A stretch of 64,000 nt of DNA, taken from assembly GCA_030054035.1 (NCBI GenBank), contig JASGCS010000003.1, positions 42,047-106,046 on the forward strand, written 5' to 3'. Below are positions 43,569-54,400 of this stretch, in pieces. This DNA is from Candidatus Methylacidiphilales bacterium (GTDB lineage Bacteria > Pseudomonadota > Gammaproteobacteria > JASGCS01). The notes under the pieces were generated by a model. It was not told where the DNA came from, ran no database searches, and saw nothing but the letters and a program-made list of their open reading frames with translations. The position numbers and the translations under genes are program-made. The stretch's first letter is position 1; the number at the start of each line of letters is the position of its first letter.

Positions 43569-44523
43569 TACACAGTATGCTATGAATTATTGACATGCGA
43601 ATTGCTGTGGCATTAGAGACTTGCTGTAGTATAAATGAGCGCTGATTTTTTAATACACTATCATCAAGCTCGACTCCTCGGTTAACCGGACCTGGATGTA
43701 AAACCATTACGGTAGGGCTTAATTTGTTGAGTAGTTCTGAGGTGATGCCAAACGTATTAAAATATTCTAATGTAGATGGAATCGCTCCGTGAGTTATTCT
43801 CTCCCGCTGAATTCTAAGATTTATAATCACATCTCTTCCATCTATGGCATTTGCCAAAGCATGTTCAATGGTAAAAGGAAATGAAGGTAGTTTAATTGGC
43901 ATAAGTGAAGGTGGAGCACACAAGGTTAGAGATTTAACATTAAAACATGTAAAAGCATGGATCAGAGATCTTGCTACTCTTGAATGCAGTATGTCTCCAC
44001 AAATAGTTATATGTAAATTTGATATAGACCCTTTATTTTGTTCAATAGTAAAGCAATCGATAAGCGCTTGAGATGGATGGGCATGCTCACCATCACCGGC
44101 GTTAATAATATGGTAGGGAAAACGGGCATGTTGTACTAAGCTATGTGGCGCACCTGATCTTGGGTGTCGTAAAACAAATAATGAAATTCCCATAGCGTAC
44201 AAATTCTCGATCGTATCTTGTAAATTTTCACCCTTACTTTTCGATGAATTTAATACTGAAAAATTAACTACATTAATTCCTAAATATAATGCAGCGATTT
44301 CAAAAGAAGTTAATGTTCTAGTGCTATGCTCATAAAATAGATTCGCCATTAAAATAGCATCATGCTTCGGCAAAAATGATTTGTTTTTGAATTGTTTGGC
44401 AAGTTTAAAAATAGTGTGGAAATGATCTTGATTCCAATCATGTAAATCTAATAAATGGATTAATTTATTTTTTTGATTAAAAGAAGTTATTTGAGACTTC
44501 AAGGCTTTTCTGTATCCAACCAT
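43561..44523 (-). CDS. pyrB: Aspartate carbamoyltransferase catalytic subunit
   Basis: The first committed step of pyrimidine synthesis. The 320 residues have the carbamoyl-phosphate site YEHSTRTLTSFE, the KSKGENLQDT loop, VLRHPRSGAPH, HPSQALIDCFTI, and VLHPGPVNRGVELD. No pyrI regulatory subunit and no pyrR were seen, consistent with the class that pairs with PyrC'. The start overlaps ruvX by 25 bp. Confidence 0.95.
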   Translation of the reverse strand: MVGYRKALKSQITSFNQKNKLIHLLDLHDWNQDHFHTIFKLAKQFKNKSFLPKHDAILMANLFYEHSTRTLTSFEIAALYLGINVVNFSVLNSSKSKGENLQDTIENLYAMGISLFVLRHPRSGAPHSLVQHARFPYHIINAGDGEHAHPSQALIDCFTIEQNKGSISNLHITICGDILHSRVARSLIHAFTCFNVKSLTLCAPPSLMPIKLPSFPFTIEHALANAIDGRDVIINLRIQRERITHGAIPSTLEYFNTFGITSELLNKLSPTVMVLHPGPVNRGVELDDSVLKNQRSFILQQVSNATAIRMSIIHSILCNE

Positions 44524-44924
44524 CGTTGTAATATTATAGAGGCAGAAAGGGCATCGCGCATATCTCTAGATCCGGCTCTTTTTTTTGATAGCGCTGACAA
44601 TGTTCTTAATTGCATTACTCTAGTTCGTGATTCATCTGTTGAGCTATCTTCTAATTGGAAAAAAATTGCAAGAGCGTATCGTTGTTGCAAAATGGTAAAT
44701 AGTGATTGATACTCAAATTGGGTAGCGTTAACACTACCGCATATAATTACTCGAGGTTTCCATTCTTGGACAATATGATCAAGGTTGTCGATGAGTCGTG
44801 TATAGCCTGGATTAAATTTAATCGCACGAACTGACCAAGTTACTTTTGTTTGCCATTCTCCCAGTGCAATCCCAATATTTTTTTCCCCTAGATCTAACCC
44901 AAGAAGGTGTGAAGAAGTATTCAT
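44499..44924 (-). CDS. ruvX: Holliday junction resolvase-like RuvX (YqgF)
   Basis: An RNase H-fold protein (141 residues) with LLGLDLGEKNIGIALG at the start and the C-terminal DSTDESRTRVMQL segment of the YqgF family. It is linked to 16S rRNA 5'-end maturation and proposed as a resolvase. In beta-proteobacteria it usually sits between tonB or yqgE and pyrR/pyrB. Here yqgE and pyrR are absent, and it overlaps tonB by 4 bp. Confidence 0.9.
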   Translation of the reverse strand: MNTSSHLLGLDLGEKNIGIALGEWQTKVTWSVRAIKFNPGYTRLIDNLDHIVQEWKPRVIICGSVNATQFEYQSLFTILQQRYALAIFFQLEDSSTDESRTRVMQLRTLSALSKKRAGSRDMRDALSASIILQRWLDTEKP

Positions 44925-45787
44925 CGATAATTTTGCAGACCTCTTGTTGTTACATGAGAACCTTGGTAAGAAAAAGTCCTGATGATCTCAACTCTATCTG
45001 CAATATTTGATTGTTTTTTATTGAATGATTCAAAGGGAGCTGCTTTTTGAATCGTAGCAATTGAGGCCTGATCTAGAATAGGTTGTCCAGAAGATTTAAG
45101 AATTTGTGCCTTGATTAATTTTCCTGACCTGTGTATAATTACCAGTAGTATGACATCTCCCGTAATATTATTTTTGAGTGCCAGTGCTGGGTAATTTTTG
45201 TTCCCTATTTTTTCAATTAAGGCAACCCAAGAATGTACATAGCTAGCAAAATGGTGAAATGTTGTTGAGCTAGAAAGCGTTTGCGTTCTTTGCTGATCAG
45301 CTTTATTAAGTTTTTCTAATTCGATATTTAATGTAGATAACGCGATAGAAAAATTCATTGATGCCATGGTGCTCGTACTCGAAATATCAGTGGTATGGTT
45401 GATAGCTGATTCGGTGCCGTAGTAATAAATTGGCGACTGTTGGTCATTTATTATTGAAAGAGTGGATTTATTTATATTTTTCTGCTCTTGTTGACTATTG
45501 ATTACATTTGGAACTGTACCTTGGTTATTAATGATTCCTAAAGAAATTGGGGCTGTTTTTTCTTGAGCATAGGGGTCGGTTCCTGAGCCTAAATTATTTA
45601 AGTTTGCAAGTGTATCCCAACTTGCATTTTCTATATCGTTAGCGTTTGTGATTTGAATAGAATCATTACTCGTTGAGGTTTTTGATTGTCCGAGTTTTGG
45701 AGATACAAAACCTATAGAAATAATAACAAACGCATGGACCGTTGCGGTTAAAAAAATTGCAACACTAAATCGATCTTGTTGCTGCAT
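44921..45787 (-). CDS. tonB: TonB-family energy transducer
   Basis: A single N-terminal membrane anchor (about 8-28), a periplasmic Ser/Thr/Asn-rich linker without the usual Pro-Lys repeats, and a TonB C-terminal domain (ITGDVILLVIIHRSGKLIKAQILKSSG, then LDQASIATIQKAAPF). ExbB and ExbD genes are not nearby. ATG 45787 is preferred; a TTG at 45799 would add four residues. It overlaps gshB by 23 bp. Members in this position are often annotated as TonB, but the transported ligand cannot be told. Confidence 0.82.
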   Translation of the reverse strand: MQQQDRFSVAIFLTATVHAFVIISIGFVSPKLGQSKTSTSNDSIQITNANDIENASWDTLANLNNLGSGTDPYAQEKTAPISLGIINNQGTVPNVINSQQEQKNINKSTLSIINDQQSPIYYYGTESAINHTTDISSTSTMASMNFSIALSTLNIELEKLNKADQQRTQTLSSSTTFHHFASYVHSWVALIEKIGNKNYPALALKNNITGDVILLVIIHRSGKLIKAQILKSSGQPILDQASIATIQKAAPFESFNKKQSNIADRVEIIRTFSYQGSHVTTRGLQNYR

Positions 45788-46709
45788 GTAATTGATCAAG
45801 TAATGATTTAAAAAAAAGCATCTGATAATTCTTACTTAATTGTCTGGCGCAGGTAGGTGATGTGTAATTTATTTCCGTTAAGAATCCAGAAATTATGTCT
45901 AACCCAGCAAATATAATCCCCTTTTCAATTAAAAATGGGGAAACCGTTCCAACAATTAATTTCTCATGTTCAGTAATGCCATCTTCGTGCCATGTTCCAC
46001 CAGCGGCCATGTTTGCTCTATGCTCTCCAGCCTTGGGAACTCTAACAATAACTCTATCAAAGGCTTTTCCATTAATTACAAATATTCTTCGATCTCCTTT
46101 TGTTACGCCAGCAATGAATTTTTGAATAAGTAATAATGGTTCCTGTGTTAATAGCATCTGAATTAATACCGGACCATTACTATCTTTTGAGTTTACCTTA
46201 AACACTCCTTCACCACCCATTTTCCAAAGTGGTTTTATTACAACGGTTCTATGTGTGCTGATAAAATTCATTATTTCTTTGTAATTGGCACTAATTAAGG
46301 TTTGAGGAGAGTAGTTTCGAAATGTCAATGCATTAATCTTTTCATTCATGCTTAGCATACCTATTGCAGAATTATAAACTGGTACCCCCATTTGCTCTGC
46401 TTGTGCAAGTAATAGTAGCATGCTCGTGTAACTAAGGTCACAAGGCGGGTCTTTTCTCACCAAAATAAAATCAAATGTATTTGCTGGTAATGTAACGCTT
46501 GAAGTTGCATGATACCATGCATTTTTTGTTTTTGGTTTTGAAAGTCTAACACTTGAGATAGTTAAACCACTATTGCTGAGCATAAGATCTTTACTTGTAG
46601 CATAGTGACAGATCCAGTTTCGTTCTAGAGCATGGTGAATGATACCAATGGTGGTATCTTTTGCGACTTGCAATGTGTTAATTGGATCGGCTATGATTAA
46701 AAATCTCAC
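45765..46709 (-). CDS. gshB: Glutathione synthetase
   Basis: An ATP-grasp enzyme joining glycine to gamma-glutamylcysteine. The 314 residues contain FLVRKDPPCDLSY, NEKINALTF, VVIKPLWKMGGEGVFK, and RVPKAGEHRANMAAGG with the flexible loop, and end with FAGLDIISGFLTEINYTSP. It lies 5 bp after gshA. Confidence 0.95.
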   Translation of the reverse strand: MRFLIIADPINTLQVAKDTTIGIIHHALERNWICHYATSKDLMLSNSGLTISSVRLSKPKTKNAWYHATSSVTLPANTFDFILVRKDPPCDLSYTSMLLLLAQAEQMGVPVYNSAIGMLSMNEKINALTFRNYSPQTLISANYKEIMNFISTHRTVVIKPLWKMGGEGVFKVNSKDSNGPVLIQMLLTQEPLLLIQKFIAGVTKGDRRIFVINGKAFDRVIVRVPKAGEHRANMAAGGTWHEDGITEHEKLIVGTVSPFLIEKGIIFAGLDIISGFLTEINYTSPTCARQLSKNYQMLFFKSLLDQLHAATRSI

Positions 46710-46714
46710 TTGAA

Positions 46715-47929
46715 TTATTCCTGTGCCATGGCAAGCAACGAGAGTTTTGCGATAAGGAGTTTGACATATTCCATAGGATCTTGGTGATACTGATCTAGGT
46801 CGTGGATTGGTTCAAAAAAACTACCTGTTTGATTAAGATTTCCATTTTCTGTGCTATTTTCATGAGAGCGTTTAAAACTGCCCACTAATGAACTGCCAAT
46901 AAAATATAGAACCGTTTCAGAAATTGCATTGGGATTTTTGCGACCTCGTTCAATAGTCGGCACCCCTTCTTGAATAATTACTTTATTGTTTTTACTTTCT
47001 TTGGTATATGACAGTTTGGTTCTTTTAGATCTGTTTAGTGAAGTGATTTCATCTGGATTGTCCATGATTAGAATTCCCATACCATAGGTTCCTGCATCTG
47101 GTTTAACAACTATATACGGTTTGTTAGGGATCGAGTATAAATCGTAAAAATGGTGGATAGTGTTTATTAGTTCGCCTGAAAAACGCATGATGCAATCCAT
47201 TCCGCTTTTGGTAAGGTAATTAATTTCTGAACAATTTTTATGTAATGGAAATAACATCCATGAGTCTTTGATGGCAAACTCTTGTGAAAAGCGAGTCATT
47301 ACTTGATGTGCGATATCACTATGCCTGCTTTTATTTCTTCTAAACCAACCATGTGAAGGATGTGGAGCAATAGGTGTGCGCATCTGTAGTAATTGTGAAG
47401 GTGGTGAGATGGTAAAATCTCTGTTAGCAACAATAAAATCAGCTAGTATTCCATCTTGTGACGATAAGTAATGTCCATCACTTTGTTCGACGAATTTAAA
47501 TTGCTCCAATTGGGGGAAAAGGTTTGAGTCACTAACAACTTCAAGAATACCGATTCTTGTACTGAATCTAGATTTTATAAGCGCTTCATTAATTGCGTTT
47601 ACATTTGCTTGATAGTGAGTATTTCGATTAAAATTTTCTACTAATAGAAAAACCGTAGATGCATTTTTAGCGTACGTATGTATTTCATCTCTTAGTTTTT
47701 CTGCTAGATTAGATTGTGTAGACTCTGATGCTAAATTATTAAATCCTGCTGGATAGAAGTTTGCGTCAACGACTGAGCACTTAAAATCACTCATTCGCAC
47801 ATCAAAAGAGCTATAAAACGGTGCGGGATACTGTAAAAACTGTTGATTTAGCCAGTTTTCAATCTTTGACTTGTCCTCATATAAGTCATCAACTAAAGAG
47901 GCAAAATGTGGATTGAGCAATTGGTTCAC
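46715..47929 (-). CDS. gshA: Glutamate-cysteine ligase, proteobacterial (Acidithiobacillus/beta) type
   Basis: The first step of glutathione synthesis. The 404 residues resemble the gshA class found in beta-proteobacteria and Acidithiobacillus rather than the E. coli type: VRMSDFKCSVVDANFYPAGFNN near the start, PHPSHGWFRRNKSRH, VVKPDAGTYGMGI (an ATP-grasp-like strand), and a C-terminal region with FFEPIHDLDQYH. The start is a GTG at 47929. It is divergent from pilG across 70 bp. Confidence 0.88.
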   Translation of the reverse strand: MNQLLNPHFASLVDDLYEDKSKIENWLNQQFLQYPAPFYSSFDVRMSDFKCSVVDANFYPAGFNNLASESTQSNLAEKLRDEIHTYAKNASTVFLLVENFNRNTHYQANVNAINEALIKSRFSTRIGILEVVSDSNLFPQLEQFKFVEQSDGHYLSSQDGILADFIVANRDFTISPPSQLLQMRTPIAPHPSHGWFRRNKSRHSDIAHQVMTRFSQEFAIKDSWMLFPLHKNCSEINYLTKSGMDCIMRFSGELINTIHHFYDLYSIPNKPYIVVKPDAGTYGMGILIMDNPDEITSLNRSKRTKLSYTKESKNNKVIIQEGVPTIERGRKNPNAISETVLYFIGSSLVGSFKRSHENSTENGNLNQTGSFFEPIHDLDQYHQDPMEYVKLLIAKLSLLAMAQE

Positions 47930-47999
47930 GGAAGTACATTATATACTGTCACTATATTACTATTCATTTTAGCTATTTTTATGAGAAAATGAAGACATA

Positions 48000-48368
48000 A
48001 TGAGCAAGGTACTAGTTGTAGATGATAGTAAGACAATAAGAGCAATTGCAGGCATGTATCTTAAAAAATTTAATGTTGATACCCTGTTTGCAGAAGATGG
48101 CTTTGATGCGTTGTCTTTAATAATAAAAGAAAAACCTTCTTTGATCTTTGTAGATATTGTCATGCCAAAGATTGATGGATACCAATTGTGTACCATGATA
48201 AAAAGTAATCAAGGATGCAAAGAAATTCCAGTAATAATATTAAGCTCAAGAGATACCGTTTTTGATAAAGCTAAAGGAAAAATATCAGGTTGTGATGGCT
48301 ACTTGGTTAAACCTTTCACGCAAGATGAAATAATAGAACTTACAAAAAAATATGTGCAATTAAATTAG
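48000..48368 (+). CDS. pilG: Type IV pilus response regulator PilG
   Basis: A stand-alone CheY-like receiver (122 residues). The acidic pocket is VVDDSK, the phospho-acceptor Asp52 lies in FVDIVMPKIDGY, and the Lys is in YLVKPF. PilG is the output regulator of the Pil-Chp chemosensory system that controls pilus extension. It is the first gene of the pilGHIJ-chpA operon, 7 bp before pilH. Confidence 0.93.
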   Translation: MSKVLVVDDSKTIRAIAGMYLKKFNVDTLFAEDGFDALSLIIKEKPSLIFVDIVMPKIDGYQLCTMIKSNQGCKEIPVIILSSRDTVFDKAKGKISGCDGYLVKPFTQDEIIELTKKYVQLN

Positions 48369-48375
48369 GAAAAAT

Positions 48376-48747
48376 ATGACCCAAAAAAAAATATTACTCA
48401 TTGATGATTCACAATTAGAAATACAGTATCTCACTGAGATTTTAAATAAAGAAAACTACAGTATTTCTGTCTGCACAGATCCAACCCTTGCGGTGGAAAA
48501 AGCCACAGAGATACTTCCAGATCTAATTCTCTTGGATATAATTATGCCTCAGACTGACGGGTATAAAACCATTCGAAAACTTAAAAGCCAGGAGTCAACA
48601 AAAAATATTCCTGTAATATTCGTATCAAGTAAAAATCTTGATTTTGATAAATTTTGGGGTAAAAAACAAGGCGCATCTGAATATGTAACTAAGCCAATTA
48701 ATCAAGATCAGTTACTCAATGCAATAAAAAAAGTTCTGATCACATAA
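48376..48747 (+). CDS. pilH: Type IV pilus response regulator PilH
   Basis: A second CheY-like receiver (123 residues): LLIDDSQ, Asp54 in LLDIIMPQTDGY, and KPI as the lysine motif. PilH is thought to act as a phosphate sink or retraction-side regulator. It is 17 bp before pilI. Confidence 0.92.
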   Translation: MTQKKILLIDDSQLEIQYLTEILNKENYSISVCTDPTLAVEKATEILPDLILLDIIMPQTDGYKTIRKLKSQESTKNIPVIFVSSKNLDFDKFWGKKQGASEYVTKPINQDQLLNAIKKVLIT

Positions 48748-48764
48748 GTCATTAAAAACGCAAG

Positions 48765-49301
48765 ATGTTACCGAGCAATCAAAAAATAAAATCAGGTCTT
48801 TTAAGTACCATAGGAGACTCTCAAGTGATTATTTCACTTGAGTATTTTTATGAACTTAGCCAGATAGCTTCTCCGATTGCATTATGTAATACCGTTCCGT
48901 GGTTTCTAGGTGTGCAAAGCGTAAGAGGCAGAATTGTTCCAATCACACATCTTTATTCTTATTTAACTCGAAAAGTATCAAGTCAAGAAAATCACAAATC
49001 ATCATTCGATAATGCCAAAGTATTGATAATTGATTTTGAATCAGAGCTCTTTGGATTTGCTATTGACGGCGTCTTGACCAACATATTTTATAAAAATTCT
49101 GAAATAACCGAACTACTTATTTCTTTACCGAATTTCCTTAAACCCTATGTAAAAAATATGATACGAACCAGTAGTGAAAGACCTCTAGCGGCGGAGCAAA
49201 CTGAAGTAGCTATAGAAAATTGTCCATTATTGGATATGTCATTAGTGATACGTGACCCCGATTTTATCAATATTCAAGCGAAAACATTTATAGGGGCATA
49301 A
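48765..49301 (+). CDS. pilI: CheW-like adaptor PilI
   Basis: A 178-residue CheW-domain protein that links the PilJ receptor to the ChpA kinase. Conserved features are LGVQSVRGRIVPI (the RGxxxPV-type phrase), a FGFAIDGV strand and a short C-terminal extension. It lies 11 bp before pilJ. Confidence 0.88.
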   Translation: MLPSNQKIKSGLLSTIGDSQVIISLEYFYELSQIASPIALCNTVPWFLGVQSVRGRIVPITHLYSYLTRKVSSQENHKSSFDNAKVLIIDFESELFGFAIDGVLTNIFYKNSEITELLISLPNFLKPYVKNMIRTSSERPLAAEQTEVAIENCPLLDMSLVIRDPDFINIQAKTFIGA

Positions 49302-49312
49302 AAAATTACCAT

Positions 49313-51424
49313 ATGTGGATAAATACGATACACTCAGAAATTAGGGATATTTTAGTATCAATTCGTGATGTTTTTTTACGGATTAATCGTATTTACATTA
49401 TTTCAATACTTGTTCTCCTCGCAGCGTCATATTCGTCAATTTATTTAAGTACTCTTCGTAGCAAGTATGAGGCACAAATCTTAGAGCTACAGAAAATAGA
49501 ATTTGATTCGGAGCGGTTGCAACAATACATAAATTTTGGAATTTTTAACAATACCATACCATTAATTACCTATGAAAATTTAATGCAAAATATCATTATC
49601 CAAGTACAAAATATAGTTTTTGGTTCTGACAAAGTAATAAAGGTAGAGTCTAGATTAATTCCTTTATTTAAAGATGCTGGAATAAATTGGCATCGATCAT
49701 TATTAGTGTTGGTAAAGCGCTTTAACCATTTAGCCCAAATAAGAAAAACTAACCAAAAATTAAATAATATTTTAACTGTGATTATTCCGTTTATTACTAC
49801 GCAACAGGAAAACAATGCTAAGTCCTTGCAATTTTCAAATACACTTTCTAGCCTGTTGTTAATCAGTAAGTTACAAACTGATTTACTGGGTAGCAATGTG
49901 GCCAATACAAGCACTATTCTAAATATTGATGCTGATATCGAGTTAAATACTAAGCGTCTAGTAAAAATAACAAATAGTATTACTTTATTTTTAAAAACAC
50001 CTGAATATAAATTATCATCTGCTGCTTTTGATGAGTTAGTCAATTCAGGAGAAATCAGTATTCCAGAACTTGCTACTACACCAACACTATTACTATTACT
50101 TCAAGAATTAAGTACCGAGATTAAAAATTTACAATTATTACTCACAGATGTGTACCAAGTCAATCAATCAGTTATTGATTCAAAAATATATTTTCAAGAA
50201 TATAAAAATGTTTTTACAAATATTCAACAGGCGACTTCTGGTAAAAATGATTTAATTAAATTGTTCTTTTTGCTATCTTACTTACTTTGGGTAATGGTAG
50301 CTCTTTTTGCTATCTTAAGTTATTATGTGTATGTAAATGAATTAAAACAACGAAATGAACAGGTAAAAAAAGAAAATGATTTATTAACCTATTCAGTGTT
50401 AAATCTAATCACTGAAATTAGTGACTATGCTTCTGGTGATCTTTCACGCGATGTAACCGTAACCAGTTCAATGACTGGATCTATTGCTGATTCAGTTAAT
50501 TTAGTAATTCAATCAATGAGAACAATCATTAAAGATATCCAAACCAATTCTAAACTAGTTCTAGATTTTACTAACCAAAATACTCAATTAAGTAGTTTTA
50601 TGCAAAATTTAACTGTAAAACAAATTTCATTAATAGAAAAGATAAATCAATACATGGTAGGTCTATCAGATGAGTTTTTCAATGTTGCAGAAATTGCTCG
50701 TGAAGTTGAAAAATCAGCAACCGAATCAAAAAATATAAATATTGAGAGCGTTTCAATAATTATTGAAAGTGTAAACAGTATAGACTTTATTCGTACGGAT
50801 ATTCAAAATACCTCGAGAAGACTTAAACATTTAGGAGAGAGTACCCAAAAAATAGGTGACATTGTTTCAATATTAACTAATATCGCTAAACAAACTAAGC
50901 TTGTCGCGCTTAATGCCTCCATACAAATATCATCTGATTCAGTTAGTGGATATGGTATGTTAGGTGTAGTAGAAGAAACTAAAAAATTAGCAAATCTCGT
51001 CGAAGATAGTGCAGGGCAAACTGCTGAAATTGTTAACTCTATTCAAAGAGAAACAGCTAAGACTATCGAATCAATGGAACTTTTTACTTCTAAAGTTGTA
51101 GCAGAATATGAAAAAACTAAACAAGCTAAACAATCGCTAGATGTGATTAGCTCTACTTATAATGAATTACTTTCAAATATTAATAATGTTGTGATTCGCA
51201 TTATTGAAAATTCTGAAAAAATGCAAAAATTATCAACAGATGTGTTTAATGTTTCAGATTTATCAAAAGAAATATCTGCCTCGATTGAAAAAACTGATAT
51301 AGTCTCATCTAATCTTTCCAATACGGTTAGCACACTTGTTTCATCAGTAAGTATTTTTAATTTACCTAAAGACACAGCACTTAAAGAAGTTGATCCTACC
51401 GATCCGCGTGCCAGCTCATCCTGA
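49313..51424 (+). CDS. pilJ: Methyl-accepting chemotaxis-type receptor PilJ
   Basis: A 703-residue membrane sensor. The first transmembrane segment is about 27-46, a periplasmic all-helical PilJ-type domain extends to about 315, and the second membrane segment is about 320-343. A HAMP-like linker and a long coiled-coil signalling domain follow, with the hairpin region IAKQTKLVALNASIQISS. The tip is diverged from classical receptors (usually INxIAxQTNLLALNAAIEAA). It receives pilin or surface-contact cues in relatives. Confidence 0.9.
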   Translation: MWINTIHSEIRDILVSIRDVFLRINRIYIISILVLLAASYSSIYLSTLRSKYEAQILELQKIEFDSERLQQYINFGIFNNTIPLITYENLMQNIIIQVQNIVFGSDKVIKVESRLIPLFKDAGINWHRSLLVLVKRFNHLAQIRKTNQKLNNILTVIIPFITTQQENNAKSLQFSNTLSSLLLISKLQTDLLGSNVANTSTILNIDADIELNTKRLVKITNSITLFLKTPEYKLSSAAFDELVNSGEISIPELATTPTLLLLLQELSTEIKNLQLLLTDVYQVNQSVIDSKIYFQEYKNVFTNIQQATSGKNDLIKLFFLLSYLLWVMVALFAILSYYVYVNELKQRNEQVKKENDLLTYSVLNLITEISDYASGDLSRDVTVTSSMTGSIADSVNLVIQSMRTIIKDIQTNSKLVLDFTNQNTQLSSFMQNLTVKQISLIEKINQYMVGLSDEFFNVAEIAREVEKSATESKNINIESVSIIIESVNSIDFIRTDIQNTSRRLKHLGESTQKIGDIVSILTNIAKQTKLVALNASIQISSDSVSGYGMLGVVEETKKLANLVEDSAGQTAEIVNSIQRETAKTIESMELFTSKVVAEYEKTKQAKQSLDVISSTYNELLSNINNVVIRIIENSEKMQKLSTDVFNVSDLSKEISASIEKTDIVSSNLSNTVSTLVSSVSIFNLPKDTALKEVDPTDPRASSS

Positions 51425-51435
51425 TAAATTATTCT

Positions 51436-54400
51436 ATGGCCGAACAAATTAAACGAAGTATACCTATTGGCGATGTCAGTTGGGTTTCTTTTGAGATAAT
51501 CACTATCGTGGAAGATGTCGCGACCTATTTAGATGAATATTTTTCTGCGACTACCCAGGATCGAGATGGCAATAAGTTAAAAAAAATATTTAATAGCTGC
51601 ATCCCATTAATTGAAAGGGCAGCGCTTACTTTAGAATTTGTAAACGCACAAGCGGGTTCTGAATTTTGCAATTCAGTGTACTCGCTTATGTCCAGTCATT
51701 TAAATGATAAATCCTCTACTATAGATCCGAATACTTTAAAAACATTAGTGAGTAAATTACGATTAATTCCTGCCTATTTGGACCGGATTATAAAATTAGA
51801 ATACGATGATGAAACAGCGTTTAAAGATAAGCTAACTGTTGCTATAACTGAATCATCAAACGCCCAATCCCAAGACCAATACTGGCTAACCAGTCTGCAA
51901 AAAATGTTACAGACATTTATTTCAACCTACGCAAGTGAAAACAATGTAACAAATATGAATTATAAATCTACAGTAAAAAGTGCGTCAATTAAAGTCATCA
52001 CTGAAATAACTTCCGCTATTAAAAATGAAAAGTTATCTTCATCAGATCTTTATCCTGCGCTTATGAACTGTGCTGTTGTGTCTAAGGAAGTGTATTGTAG
52101 AACATTTTACGTTTTCAGTGCTATTATTTTTAAAAATTTAATAAAGAGTGAGTTTCCAATTTCAAATAAAGTTAAAAGATTGATTGGAGACATTGGAAAA
52201 TGGTATGTCTCTGCATCAAAAATAACAGAAGAACAGTTTGAAATTGAATTATTGCAGTCTAAAATATACGAACATTGTGCTCGGCTATTGCGCTATCTCC
52301 CAGATGCAGAAGACATAAGTAATTCTATCGTTTTGATAGCTAGCCAAGGATTAAAGCCTGAACAAGATATTGAGATAGGTAAAATTAAAATAATCTTAGA
52401 CGCAGAGTATGATTTAACATTACTAAGTAATTTCGTTAGTTTGCTCCAAGTTCTTGAATCAGAATTTAGCACCGCTTCAGAAGAGCAACAAATTAATACT
52501 ATAAATAAAATTATTAATACCTTTACGTTACCATCTTATCAATGGCATCTAGAATATTCTCCGTATATAGTTGAATCTCTTCAATTATTTCAGCAAACAA
52601 AAAAAATATCAGAATATGTTTTATCAGATTTACGTATTATAAAATCTATCCTTCAGGATGTTTTAAATTCTAAAGACAACACTAAATTAATTACTGAATC
52701 AGAAAATATTTCGCAAATGTCATCAGCTTTGTTTACGCAGCGTGATGAAGTCTTAGAAATTATTGAGTTAGTAAAAAACCTATGGTTATCTGAACGCAAA
52801 GAGACTAAGCAAGTCTACGATCTAAGGTTGTCACAAATGATCGCTTTAATCAATCAAATAGGAAATTATGTTTGGAATAGTGAAATACTATTCCGCACTA
52901 GCCAGGAATATTTTTCAGATCTAGCAAGGTTTTTGGAATCAATTACTCCAGATCAATTACAATGGAGTTCAGAATTGCATAATTCATTTGGAGAGCTAAT
53001 CGGTGCGTATGAATTAATATTGACACAATACATTACCGATGAGCAAAAAATCAATGATCTAAATATCTTTATTCAAAATTCATTAGATCAATTCAAGATA
53101 TTAGCCGCGACACAACAAGATGAACAAATAATACAATCAGGAGATGAGGTTGCTCAACTAGCAGATCAAAATGTCCAAAAAGGATTTCTGATTTCTGAAA
53201 ATAAATTAGATCCTGAATCGTATAAGGCTTTAGCAATAAAAGGTGGCGATGATCTACAAATATTTATAAATGATTTTTTAGACGAAGCCACAGAATGTTT
53301 ACCACAATTAAATAACGCTATAGTTTCTTTAACTCCTAAAAATTCTATAGATGATATAAAGGCCATACAAGTGGTCTATGAATTATTAATTAGATTAAGT
53401 AGTGGTGCAAAAATTGTTTCTTGTGATTTATTTTACGAATTTTCTATGTTGATTTCTCAATCACTTAAAATTCATTTAGATTATAACATTCCAGTTCAAT
53501 TGAAAGAATTAGAATTATTAAAAATATCGTCCCAATATATGCCTCAATTGATCAATCAAATTGCTGGGAACGGAGTTGTACAAAATGAATTTTATACTCA
53601 CATGACACGATTACAGCAAGCCTATTTAGAAGTTTTGGAGCGTTCAAATCAAGCAGAAGGTTTAATTGTAGATCAATCTACTGATATTATTGCCAGTGCA
53701 CCTGATACGCAATATAAAATTGATTCTGCTGAAACAAGTAGTTTTGATGTTTTAAATGCTGATTCGATTGTTGATAATTTACTTGACATTACTGCTCGGC
53801 TAGAGCAAGGCTATGTGTTTTATTCAAGTCCACAATTTTTAACAATTTTATCATCTGTCTATACCAGTTTATTCAGTAATGAAGAAAGCACCTCTCCTTT
53901 AGCGTTAAATTACGAGCATGTTATAAACTATGCAAAAGCCAGGCTAGAAGATGGTACCGCATGGAATAAAAGGGCAATATTAATGCTTACCATGTTAATT
54001 CGATCCATATTTGGTTTTAGCCAATCTCCAGTTCATGCTACTACCAAAATTGATGACCATGTTGTCAGTGATGACACAAGTCCCATTGAAGTAGCCAATA
54101 CCCAACATACTCATTCCACTGGAACATTTATTCGAGATGATGATCCTGTTTCTATTTCTGCGACTAACCGGGATATATCTGATCATATACTTGAAATATA
54201 TATTGAAGAAAGCCAAGATTTATTAGCACAATTATTTACCATGGTAAGTAGAATATCTAAAAATGGCATTCAAGATGGTGATCTTGATGAATTTAGAAGA
54301 CTATTACACACATTAAAGGGAAGTGCAAGCATGGTTGGTCTGTCAGATCTAAGTAATCTTTTTCATGTACTTGAAGATGTTGCACTATTATTAATTGAAC

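Noticed and set aside
49570-50043. 157-residue minus-strand ORF opposite pilJ
   Set aside because: It lies wholly within the PilJ periplasmic domain on the other strand with no ribosome site or recognisable motif.
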